This document shows positions 25,501-32,225 of a stretch of 64,000 nucleotides of DNA, in pieces. The notes beneath the pieces are model-generated. The model was not told where the DNA came from, did not search any database, and saw nothing but the letters and a program-made list of their open reading frames with translations. Positions within the stretch are counted from its first letter, which is position 1. The number at the start of each line of letters is the position of its first letter. Origin of the DNA: Malania oleifera (lineage: Eukaryota > Streptophyta > Magnoliopsida > Santalales > Ximeniaceae); assembly GCF_029873635.1 (NCBI RefSeq), contig NC_080424.1, positions 1,100,001 to 1,164,000 on the forward strand, read 5' to 3'. The position numbers and the translations under genes are program-made.

Positions 25501-27226
25501 ATGGAACCCTTTACTCGATTCTGATGTTGTGACTCGATATTGTCCAACCAATTGTTGGGATAACCTTTTAAACAAATTATCATGAAGTTGCTTTTATTCT
25601 TAGCCTGAACACCTTGGAAAACAAAGACGTTCTCAAACTGGTTACAAGTCATTAAGCTCATTCCACAATGCAGTGTGACCTTGATCTTATAGTCGAGGCA
25701 TAAAGCATGATAATGGAAGCTACCCACACGTGGTTCGGGATTTGCTCATTGGTAAAAGCAGCTGATCCAGAGGTACCAATATCATTAACCACTCCTTTTC
25801 CTCTCGTACGGCATCCAAGCAAGCCAACATGTTGGCCAACTCACAACCAAGGTTCTGATGTCTCAACGAACTCAATGTCATGAGCCAAGCTTGCTCAAGG
25901 TCTTATAGTCACCTATGACTGCTTACCTTATGCTGATTTGGAGGGTAACCATCACATAAATAGAAGCGTAATGTTTGCTCTTCAAGTTGAGTAGTGCCTT
26001 AGGTTTTAAAAAAAAGGGAGCATCAGTCACAGTGTGTTTCCTTGGGCTAGAGTGAAATTAGCATATGTTCATCAATCATTGTAAAACTCAATAGTCATTT
26101 TAAATGTGTTTAGCCTACTTGTCTCCCTCAATAAAACCATGTTGCTTATAAAGGTGTGATAAGATAAATTACACTGCTTTTCTATTCACCATTTGACTCT
26201 AGTGCTTACTTCATGCTTACTTCCTGCTTACAGCATATTTTTTGTATTTGATGATTTTGAACGTGTGTTCACAGGGTATACTAGTTAAGTTTGTGAGGTA
26301 AACTAGTGCGGCATAGCCCTTCACATGGTGTGAAGTGTTCAACCCGTTAAACTGGCCACTTACAAGATTGGAGCTATGTCATGGTTAGTCTTGTGCCTGA
26401 CAGAGGCAGGTCATTCAAGAAAAGATCCAAAGGATCATATAAAGAGCTAGATTTTGATTTTATTTTGTGCTTTGATGTTGATTTAATTTTTTGGTTTGAT
26501 TTTGATTTTATTTCTTACTTACTATGATTTGATTTTGGCAATAAATGTAGCAAGTTAGGAAAGTTTGTACTTTAAAATTTAGGAAACTAATTTTTCTTAT
26601 ATTGTGTTGGTTGTAAGCCTTTGGTGGGGGTGGATGATTGAAATAAACTTGGGTTTCTGTTTAAGGGTTTGCACACACAGTGTGTTTCTTGAGTGCACCT
26701 CTGTGCCATCAACCTACCGCCTATCAAAAAACGAAAAACAAAAAAGCCTCAACTAAGATTCTGAGGCATACCACATATCAAGGTTCAAACTCCAGTCAGA
26801 TTTCATCAATCAGTCCATCCTAATTCACATTTTGCAGAAAGAAATACTTTCAAGATTCAGGAAATGTCAATCCCCAACAATACAAGCACATTGCTCATAT
26901 GAAACTCCAAAATGGCATTTTTTTTTTACCCAATTTAATTATCCTCTCAATGCTCTCATGCACAAAAGAAAAGAAAACATTGGGGTAGCAAACATTCTCT
27001 AAAATTTCTATTAAAATTTAACTTATGGACAACATCCTAATAACTTATTACATAATCATTCTCTCAGAAATCTTAGCAGCCTGAGGATAACGGAAATTCC
27101 ACAGAAATACAAGCAGAAAGGAACTAAACAGTGCATAGTCAAGATTTTATAAACAGAAAATAGTGAAAGATCATGCGTAACTCAAAACTTAAGACTTATT
27201 ACCTTGCCAACTGCTGCATCGGCCAT
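7487..27226 (-). CDS. VPS52: VPS52 (GARP/EARP tethering complex subunit), four N-terminal coding exons
   Basis: VPS52 (POK in Arabidopsis) is a subunit of the GARP/EARP complex, which tethers endosome-derived vesicles at the trans-Golgi. Four exons join in frame on the minus strand: 27203-27226 (MADAAVGK), 22441-22535, 22004-22061 and 7487-7582. All junctions have GT/AG borders with phases 0, 2 and 0. The joined 90 codons contain the conserved landmarks FDLGVFVGDLSFEED, SLEGLQQELEECKNDD and VENNLRQVELDSIQ, as recalled for plant VPS52. The last intron shown is 14,421 bp (7583-22003) and is filled with retroelements. The next exon, expected to encode the coiled-coil block after DSIQ, was not found between 1 and 7486. 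It lies either beyond the window or is lost, so whether the locus is a working gene or a 5' fragment cannot be decided here. No stop or frameshift is present in the visible exons. Confidence 0.88.
7955..8536 (-). repeat. 3' LTR of the copia element in VPS52 intron 3
   Basis: 582 bp, TGTTGATGCG...CCAACA, aligned along its length with 12613-13174. It contains a (TA)n tract (about 8189-8217) at the position of a minus-strand TATA region. Upstream of that on the minus strand are copies of an AACCGTCGACGGTT-like palindrome (8347-8360, around 8417-8430, 8437-8450). Confidence 0.92.
8537..8549 (-). promoter_or_regulatory. Polypurine tract of the copia element
   Basis: On the minus strand this reads as AAGGTGGAGAT immediately before the LTR start TGTTGGAGATG, the expected place for the plus-strand DNA primer. 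Confidence 0.7.
8630..12587 (-). pseudogene. Copia gag-pol polyprotein, decayed
   Basis: In minus-strand order: Gag from ATG 12587 (VSKFDGTRNFGLWQRRVKDL); a CCHC zinc knuckle near 11890-11840 (CFKCWKKGHIQPDC) with a stop just before its first Cys; protease (DSACSYHI, near 11700); integrase with the H-H-C-C finger (HMWLGHMSE, CKYC) and the first Asp in HLDVWGP; reverse transcriptase with YVDDM at 9576-9590; and RNase H with YVDADYIGDLDDRRS. The reading frame is broken by stops and shifts between 12225 and 12176, around 11640-11740, 11050-10740, 10350-10270 and 9516-9304. In RNase H the usual TEAEY motif has become TKSAY, removing a catalytic Glu. The final stop is at 8630-8632. Confidence 0.9.
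12597..12610 (-). promoter_or_regulatory. Primer binding site of the copia element
   Basis: On the minus strand TGGTATCAGAGCTC, complementary to initiator tRNA-Met, two bases from the 5' LTR. Confidence 0.88.
12613..13174 (-). repeat. 5' LTR of the copia element in VPS52 intron 3
   Basis: Partner of 7955-8536. It includes the perfect 14-bp palindrome AACCGTCGACGGTT at 13064-13077 and two near copies at about 12993-13030. Confidence 0.92.
13175..13724. other. VPS52 intron sequence between two copia elements
   Basis: No gene seen. A short A-run lies at about 13354-13372 and a loosely repeated phrase (ACATTTCTGGATGTA type) occurs twice at 13396-13450. Confidence 0.4.
13725..13913 (-). repeat. 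Short 3' LTR of the copia relic
   Basis: 189 bp, bounded by TGTTGA and TTAACA. It shares GGTCTCTCCCTC and a TATTTATAATATATG segment with 19304-19495. It includes an (AAT)n tract at 13864-13888. Confidence 0.7.
13914..16993 (-). pseudogene. Copia pol polyprotein relic (PR-INT-RT-RNase H)
   Basis: From right to left on the minus strand: protease (WIIDSAATNHIT, 16903-16938 area); a long integrase stretch 16778-15804 with the finger (CHLGHP, CESCQLG) and DDYSRMTWLYLMK; a connecting segment to 15407; reverse transcriptase and RNase H remnants 15357-13914, including MDPNSKLMSN and LNYLTVTRPDISFP. In the integrase the usual HSDVWGP is HFHICGP, so the first catalytic Asp is lost, while the second Asp (RSDNAKE) and the Glu region (NGVVEQKNRH) remain. 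Several stops and shifts break the frame. A 1 bp frame change separates the protease and integrase reading frames near 16778. Confidence 0.85.
17061..18063. other. Asn/His-rich repeat-like stretch and GC-rich block
   Basis: 17090-17700 repeats loosely related phrases (AACAATTGG, ACCATGAACAA, AAGAAAGCAACACT) on the plus strand without a convincing reading frame. 17860-17960 is strongly GC-rich against its surroundings (GGCCGGCGCGTGGGG type). The stretch ends at 18063 with CTAAATAACCATTAACA followed by a pyrimidine tract, which resembles the LTR/polypurine boundary at 13913. It may be the leader of a copia element with its LTR lost. Confidence 0.4.
18064..19303. other. VPS52 intron sequence, nothing recognised
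   Basis: AT-rich, no coding stretch that can be supported and no repeat boundary apart from the possible one at 18063. A GTGCACGCATGCATGCATG run lies at 18952-18970. Confidence 0.5.
19304..20090 (-). mobile_element. Truncated copia copy: LTR plus RNase H/RT fragment
   Basis: An LTR of 192 bp (19304-19495, TGTTGAAGAATC...AGTAACA) precedes ACTCCCCCTCAAGC and a decayed RNase H/reverse transcriptase stretch related to 13914-14900. The similarity stops near 20090, next to LINE-like sequence. It belongs to the same family as the relic at 13725-17060. Confidence 0.75.
20190..20580 (+). mobile_element. LINE 3'-end relic
   Basis: The frame reading WIERNLRLARIAQP, typical of the last part of plant LINE ORF2 proteins, is followed by a 3' tail ending in an A-rich run (20560-20577). 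The copy is short, frameshifted and 5'-truncated. Confidence 0.6.
20850..21508. mobile_element. Mosaic of LINE fragments in both orientations
   Basis: 20850-21240 reads on the plus strand like a LINE ORF2 C-terminus (HLFLYCSF, FWLIWRELSV). 21240-21425 matches the opposite strand of a LINE end (an SFQDLN type phrase). 21430-21508 is again a plus-strand LINE tail ending TTTTTCAATC plus an A-run of 14 (about 21494-21507). This may be a LINE nested in a LINE, or an insertion with an inverted part from twin priming. Confidence 0.6.
21509..22003. other. VPS52 intron 3, 5' part
   Basis: Intron sequence directly downstream of exon 3, AT-rich, no other feature seen. Confidence 0.6.
22004..22061 (-). 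CDS. VPS52: VPS52 coding exon 3
   Basis: 58 bp between acceptor CTTTTAG and the strong donor GTAAGT. It encodes DDVSLEGLQQELEECKNDD, one of the best conserved N-terminal stretches of plant VPS52. Confidence 0.9.
22441..22535 (-). CDS. VPS52: VPS52 coding exon 2
   Basis: 95 bp, phase 0 at the start, ending with AG that pairs with the T opening exon 3 to make Ser. It encodes the acidic FDLGVFVGDLSFEED segment. The acceptor CACAG follows a (CT)n tract of about 20 bp, so the polypyrimidine tract is itself a microsatellite. The donor is GTGTAA, a weak form. Confidence 0.85.
22543..22562. repeat. (GA)n microsatellite at VPS52 exon 2 acceptor
   Basis: About ten GA units on the plus strand. On the gene's strand it is a CT tract ending 5 bp before the acceptor AG at 22537-22536. 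Confidence 0.9.
22563..23719. other. VPS52 intron 1, 3' part, nothing recognised
   Basis: AT-rich sequence with no supported gene, repeat end or transposon motif. Confidence 0.5.
23720..24230 (-). mobile_element. LINE 3' end in VPS52 intron 1
   Basis: The minus strand reads a LINE ORF2 C-terminal phrase (KMKAGCGLLCYLYGVLGHWL, then ERNACGFQD), a 3' tail and an A-run (T-run at about 23721-23731 on the plus strand). It is 5'-truncated with a frame break near 23940. Its outer part merges with one arm of the inverted repeat described next. Confidence 0.65.
24117..24390 (-). repeat. Left arm of an inverted repeat pair
   Basis: The reverse complement of this stretch matches 26400-26712. Shared landmarks are GAATCTTTTCTTGAATGA, CAATAAATGTAGCAA(G/A)TTAGGAAAG, GGG(T/C)GGATGATTGAA-like and TTTCTTGAGTG. 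Similarity is clear but imperfect. Confidence 0.6.
24391..26399. other. Interval between inverted repeat arms, unassigned
   Basis: About 2 kb in VPS52 intron 1. An 86-codon minus-strand stretch at 25470-25727 has no family I recognise, and the rest is broken in all frames. With its inverted flanks this may be an old non-autonomous transposon, but no transposase motif and no target duplication were found. Confidence 0.35.
26400..26712 (+). repeat. Right arm of the inverted repeat pair
   Basis: See the left arm at 24117-24390. It ends near TTGAGTGCACCTCTGTGCC. A TTTGATTTTGATTTTATT-rich segment lies at 26450-26510. Confidence 0.6.
26713..27202. other. VPS52 intron 1, 5' part
   Basis: AT-rich intron sequence directly after the exon 1 donor. 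No gene seen. Confidence 0.6.
27203..27226 (-). CDS. VPS52: VPS52 coding exon 1
   Basis: ATG GCC through an AAG codon (MADAAVGK), followed by the donor GTAATA. The start is chosen because it is in frame with exon 2. A second ATG 5 bp upstream (ATGAGATGG context) is out of frame and could act as an overlapping upstream start. Confidence 0.75.
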
Positions 27227-28090
27227 CTCATTCAACCAATAACTTCGTAGCACTATCCATACATGAAATTTAAAAATAAAAAATAAAGTAAATATATATA
27301 TCAATTGATGCCTGAAAATGCAACAATACCACAATCCATTTACAATCATCGGAAAAATAACAGTCTAGTAAAAAGAATTGTCAAAAGAATAATGGTATTT
27401 AAATCAGCTGATCAACTGAACACAAACAAGCATCAACAATACCGGCAATCCAATTATAATCATAAGAAAATGACGAACTAGTAAAACTTTTTTCTGTTAG
27501 ATATGACATTGCAAGAACAACATCGAGCCCCAACGGGGGGCATCCAAATTTCCTCCACAGGCACAAACAAACACGCGATAGCATCCGGTGGAACGGTGCC
27601 TGAAATAGCTTTTGAGAGACTCACTCTCCCTCACATTTCTCTCGCGTCAGGGTCTGCCAATGGCTTCCCTTGTGATGTTGGACCCCGCAATCGGATCAGC
27701 TCAGACCGAAGGAGAACTTCCATCTGAGAGTCGACTGGAATAGTCGATTTGGCAGGGGTTCAGATTGGGTGAAATATGGGAGAAATTTTCAGAGGCCAAT
27801 ACCTTTTGAAGCGGTAATCAGTAAAGTAGAATATAGCTTCTCCCTGGTGGATCCAATCCTATTGAGATTGATGGAATTTGACCATGGAAGGGCTTAATTG
27901 AGGATGGACGTGCATCAATTGCTATCGTCCGCAGCTAAGATATCGACAAGTAGCAGATTAGCAGAGCAGTGAATGGATCGAGCTTACAGGTGATCGCTCA
28001 TGGAAGGTCGAAGACAGCGGGACGCGGGGCAGTGCGAAGTGGGGAGGGAGGAGAGGAGAGTGCAACACAAACATGTCACACGTGCCAATG
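27227..28090 (-). promoter_or_regulatory. VPS52 5' leader and promoter region
   Basis: GC- and CpG-richer than the flanks. On the minus strand a pyrimidine-rich stretch (CTCTCCTCTCCTCCCTCCCC, near 28060-28040) is followed by a possible leader exon ending CACCT/GTAAGC near 27990. A possible acceptor ATGGATAG at about 27266 precedes the start codon by about 35 bp. This suggests a 5' UTR intron of about 0.7 kb. No TATA box was seen. The exact start site is inference. Confidence 0.45.
28079..28084. promoter_or_regulatory. G-box CACGTG
   Basis: CACGTG palindrome in ACACGTGCC context just upstream of the pyrimidine-rich leader of VPS52. G-boxes are bound by plant bZIP and bHLH factors. Function here is inferred from position only. 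Confidence 0.4.
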
Positions 28091-28315
28091 CAATAAGCTT
28101 GTAGCGATCGTATCGTTTGAGTTGAAGGCTTGACGAAGTGCATGTTTCGTAAAATTAAATGTTTGTAGGTTCAAATTTAATTTTGTAAATTTTGAATTTG
28201 GCTTTAATCGAATTTTAAAATTTGAATTATAAATATTTAAATATGTGTTATTTTTAAAAATTTTAATATTTTCAAAGCTTAAAAAATAATTATTTAATAA
28301 AATTAATAAGTAATT

Positions 28316-28760
28316 GTTGTAGTCAAAAATTGAACGACTTTCACGATCCCTGATCACGACCACCTGAAAAAAAATAAATAAGCAAGGCTTGGAGGACCCG
28401 GGGTATATTCCGGAGCATCTCTCTAATGCCTAAGTCAGGAATTGACTTGAAAGGTTTTTTATACAAAAGTAAAGTAGAGTTTACAATAAGATACCTTAGT
28501 CTCTTCTCTAAATCCTCATTTATAGCAATGAAATTTGACCCAAGGGTGATATGTCATTTATTGGCAAATTATGGTGCGAGCATGAATTGCTCTGGTTATT
28601 ACTGCGTTGGCTTAAATTACTCTAGTCATCATGGCGCTAGCGTCAATTGCTCTGACCGAGCAGTTGACTTGGGTGGTAACTGCCCTCATCAATGTTGGGC
28701 TCTAGTCTCCTTTGAACTTATGATAGGTGATATATTTGAGGTATATAAGTTGTCCCTCAT
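28316..28760 (+). repeat. Segment A, copy 1
   Basis: Shares TTTCACGATCCCTGATCA, AAGGCTTGGAGGACCCGG, TACCTTAGTCTCTTCTCTAAATC and TTGACTTGGGTGGTAA with copy 2 (30722-31152). The inverse of copy 3 (about 31835-32209) matches it more loosely. Confidence 0.85.
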
Positions 28761-28900
28761 TTAGTTTCAAATTTTTGAAGCTTGTTTCCAAAGTTCGAAA
28801 GTTGTTTTTCTTTTTTTTTTTGTCAAACAGCTCTTCTCGAGGCATTTTGCGTTGTTTGTGGCTTAATGAGTCGTGTTCTTCTTTTTTATCGTTTTTGGCC

Positions 28901-29330
28901 TAATGAGTTGTACTTATATTTTGAGCCGTTTTTAGGTCTCACGAGCGTTGTTCATCTGTTAGGCCAATTTTTCTTTGCCTAATGAGTTGTGCTTATTTTT
29001 TGGATAGTCTTCTGGCCTCACAGCCGTTGCTCATCAGTTTGGCCAATTCTTCCTTGCCTAATGAGTTGTGCTTATTTTTTGGGTAGTCTTCTGGCCTCGC
29101 GAGTGTTGCTCATCAGTTGGGTCGATTTTTCTTTGCCTAATGAGTTGTGCTCATTTTTTGGGCAGTCTTCTGGCCTCACGAGCATTGCTCATCAGTTGGC
29201 CCGATTCTTCTTTACCTAATGAGCTGTACTCATTTTTTGGGCAATCTTCTGGCCTCATGAGCATTGCTCGTTAATTGGGTTGATTCTTCCTTACCTAATA
29301 AGTTGTACTCATTTTTTGTGCTATATCTTC
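28901..29330 (+). repeat. 79-bp tandem array, forward
   Basis: Units start with TAATGAGTTGT (or a one-base variant) at 28901, 28980, 29059, 29138, 29217 and 29296, an exact 79-bp spacing with substitutions but no indels between these points. Each unit has the order TAATGAGTTGTG, TTTTTTGG, TCTTCTGGCCTC, TTGCTCATCAGTTGG. Confidence 0.9.
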
Positions 29331-30218
29331 AATAACATTTTGGTAATTTATGATGTTGGGATGGTTGTTCAATTCAACAAGTTCTTGCAATTTTGATTTC
29401 AATGGGGCTAAAGATGTGAGTTATGGTATTTTCAATATCAGTTAGGATTCGAAATCGGTTCGGGATGGATTTGTTACAAAGGGTTTGGACGTGTATGCAC
29501 CAAGTGTTCGATCATTTGCGGCAAATGGAAGTGCAAGTGAGTGTGTAGTGTTTAGATTTCGCAAACTATTTTCGTGTCATCTGTGTCATCGTTGGGGTTT
29601 ATAAACTCAGATTATTCGATTATATCCCAGTTGATCCGTAAGTCCCATGTTGAATTTTTTGGACATGGGGTTGTGAGTATAGTGGTAGATTAAAGTTTGA
29701 GATTGAGACCTGCGATATGTCTACCATTAACAATGGTGATTTTGTTATTGTTTGTTTTGATTATGGTGTGGATTGTTCAGCTGATTGGGCTCCAGGTGCT
29801 TGATAGAATGTCACTAAGGAGCTCGGTTTTGCTGTTTGAGGTTTTGCCAATTGCAATTGCTACAATTGTGCAATTTCAATGTATGTTACAATTTCAACTC
29901 AAATTTCCAATTGCAATTTCAAATTCACTGTTCAGAGCACTGTTCAGTGCACATGAATGTGCAAGATTCATTATTGCCGACCCCATGGTGCATTTGGCCA
30001 ACCCATTGGAATTTCAAAGCTTGGCTTTGTTTATTTGGTTGGCAATGCAGCTGTCATGACTCCACTATGCATTTGGTGCATTGGTCATTGTTTAATCAAT
30101 TAAATAACTTGAACATCATATTAATTATTATTAGCTATTAAGGTGGAGCTCTTCAAGCGTTGAAACTGTGGCATCTATTTGTTTTTTTTAGAATTATTAT
30201 TGTATGATGGAGAAAAAA
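29331..30218. other. Unique interior of the composite element
   Basis: Contains a stretch rich in CAATTTCAA/CAATTGCAA phrases (29845-29935) and CTGTTCAG repeats (29930-29950). An open plus-strand stretch at 29697-30059 lacks recognisable domains and is not called as a gene. Confidence 0.35.
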
Positions 30219-30662
30219 TTATACCTTGAGAATAGGCACATTGGCTACATAAATCTTGTGCATAGAAACATCAATTGTAGTTGAATTCACATTAGATCCG
30301 GAATTTCCTAATATCGTAAGCTGGGTCCCGGTTATTCGTCCATTAATTTTCTTAATTGGCTTCTTCAACGCGAGCAAAGTGCCATTGATGTGCTTGAATG
30401 TAATAAACTTGTACCCTTTACTTTTCCAAGTGACCTTGCCAAGGACCGCGACGGCTTCTTCGAGGTCACCATAGGTGGAGAAGAGATTGCGAAGGTTCTT
30501 GATCATAGTGTCCCATCCAAGGCTACGAATGAAGAGTTTGCGCTGGGTAGGGCCTCGATCGGCGATGGATCAGATGGTGTCGAGTATGTCTAGGTGTCGG
30601 ACGGTGGCATTTTGGATGATCTCAATCGAGCCAATGCATCGACCTTCAATTATTTGATGTAG
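30219..30662 (-). pseudogene. Captured UBA2-type RNA-binding protein fragment (RRM)
   Basis: The minus strand reads without interruption from RRM motif RNP2 to RNP1 of a UBP1-associated protein 2-like protein: RKLFIRSLGWDT, then NLFSTYGDLEEAVAVL, KSKGYKFITFKH and LLALKKPIKKINGR, and it ends at a second RNA-binding start, KIYVANVP, before a stop at 30219. UBA2 proteins are nuclear RNA-binding proteins with two RRMs. Upstream the frame continues (NATVRHLDILDTI) through an in-frame TGA (probably from CGA) to about 30662. Only about 140 codons are present and the second RRM is missing. The fragment begins about 60 bp inside the putative primer binding site of the surrounding element, so it looks transduced by a transposon. 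Identity is by remembered family motifs. Confidence 0.75.
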
Positions 30663-30721
30663 TCATGATCAAGGATTGAAAGAGAAAACCTCTCAAGAAG
30701 TTCCCACAAACGATGCCAACT

Positions 30722-31152
30722 GTTGCAACAAAAAATTGAATGACTTTCACGATCCCTGATCATAACCACCTGAAAGAGAGATAAATAAGCAAGGCTTGGA
30801 GGACCCGGAGTGTACTCCGGGGGATCTCTCCGATGCTTAAGTCAGGGATTGGCTTGAGAGGTTTTTTATGCAACAGTAAAGTAGAGCTTACAATAAGATA
30901 CCTTAGTCTCTTCTCTAAATCCCCATTTATAGCGATGGAGTTTGACCCAAGGGTGATATGCCATTTATTGGCAAATTATGGTGCAAGCGTGAATTGCTCT
31001 GGTTATTACAGCGTTAGCGTAAATTACTCTAGTCATCATGGTGCTGGCGTTAATTGCTCTGGCCGAGCAGTTGACTTGGGTGGTAATTGTCCTCATCAAT
31101 GTTGGGTTCTAGTCTGCTTTGAACTTATGGTAGGTGATATATTTGAGGTATA
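30722..31152 (+). repeat. Segment A, copy 2
   Basis: Close to copy 1 over its length. It ends abruptly at TATATCAGTTG against the inverted 79-bp array instead of continuing into the spacer seen after copy 1, which marks a rearrangement breakpoint near 31155. Confidence 0.85.
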
Positions 31153-31155
31153 TCA

Positions 31156-31690
31156 GTTGAGCACAACTCATTAGACAAGGAAGAATCAGCCCAACTGACG
31201 AGCAACACTCGTGAGGCCAAAAGACTGCCCAAAAAATGAGCACAACTCATTAGGCAAAGAAAAATCGGCCTAACTGATGAGTAACGCTCGTGAGGCCAGA
31301 AGACTGCCCAAAAAATTAGCATAGCTTATTAGGTAAAGAAAAATTTGCCCAACTAATGAACAACGTTCGTGAGACCAAAAGACTGCCCAAAAAATGAGCA
31401 CAATTCATTAAGTAAGAAAGAATCGGCCCAATTGACAAGCAACACTCGTGAGGCCAAAAGACTGCCCAAAAAATGAGTACAACTCATTAGGCAAAGAAAA
31501 ATCGGCCAAACTGACGAGCAATGCTCATGAGGCCAGCAGACTGCCCAAAAAATGAGCACAACTTATTAGGCAAAGAAGAATCAACCCAATTGATGAGCAA
31601 AGCTCATGAGACCTAGAAATGATCCAAAATATGAGCACAATTCATTAGGCCAGAAACTGCAAAAAAGAAGAGCACGACTCATTAAGTCAC
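31156..31690 (-). repeat. 79-bp tandem array, inverted
   Basis: The CTCATTA landmark (inverse of TAATGAG, or a variant) ends at 31173, 31252, 31331, 31410, 31489, 31568 and 31647, again exactly 79 bp apart. It is the inverse of the array at 28901-29330. Confidence 0.9.
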
Positions 31691-31834
31691 AAGCAGCCCA
31701 AAATGCCTTAAGAAGAGCTGCTCAACAAAAACAACAACAACAACAACTTTCAAACATTGGAAGCCAACTTCAAAAATTCAAACCTAAGGGGGAGCAAATG
31801 ATATACCCCAAATATGTTACCTACCTAGAAGAGA

Positions 31835-32209
31835 TCAGAGAACAGCATTATGAGGGTAGTTACCGCCCAAGTTGACCGCCCGACCGGAGCAATTGACGCT
31901 CGCTTTATAATAAGCAGAGCGATTCACGCCAACAAGGTAAGAACCAGAGCGATTCACGCCCGCACCATAACTTGCCAATAAATGGCATTGCACCCTTGGG
32001 TCAACCTTCATCACTATAAATAGGGATTTGGAGAAGAGGTTAAGGTATCTCATCCTAACACGCTTTATTGTTGCATAAAAACCTCTCAAGCCCATCACTT
32101 ACTTAAGCATCGGAGAGGTCCCCTAGAGTACACCCTGAGTCCTCCAAGCCACTTTTATTTGTCTCTTTTCAGGTGATTGTGATCAAGGATTGATTCGTGA
32201 AGATTGTTC
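31835..32209 (-). repeat. Segment A, copy 3 (inverted)
   Basis: Its reverse complement carries the same ordered landmarks as copies 1 and 2 but is more diverged (GTGAATCGCTCTGG for GTGAATTGCTCTGG and so on). It lacks the outermost 16 bp present in copies 1 and 2. A CAA repeat (31725-31745) separates it from the array. Confidence 0.8.
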
Positions 32210-32225
32210 AAATTAATAAGTAATT

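Larger units (their letters stand above)
28316..32209. mobile_element. Composite inverted-repeat element carrying a captured gene piece
   Basis: A unit of about 1 kb (segment A plus a 79-bp array R) occurs as A-R on the plus strand at 28316-29330 and as its inverse at about 32209-31155. A third copy of A alone (30722-31152, plus) abuts the inverted array. The interval 29331-30721 contains a UBA2-like pseudogene. The whole is bounded by the 16-bp direct repeat AAATTAATAAGTAATT at 28300-28315 and 32210-32225. At 30721 the minus strand shows GTTGGCATCGTTTGTGGGAA after ...GCAACA, which looks like a gypsy LTR end plus primer binding site. A minus-strand non-autonomous LTR element with LTRs at 28316 and 30722, later rearranged, is thus one reading; a foldback-type transposon is the other. 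Confidence 0.6.

Noticed and set aside
29697..30059. Open plus-strand frame of 121 codons including stop
   Set aside because: Low-complexity hydrophobic composition over CAATTTCAA repeats; no domain and no supporting context.
28901..31690. CRISPR-like regular repeats
   Set aside because: Units are contiguous 79-bp tandem repeats without unique spacers, in a plant genome.
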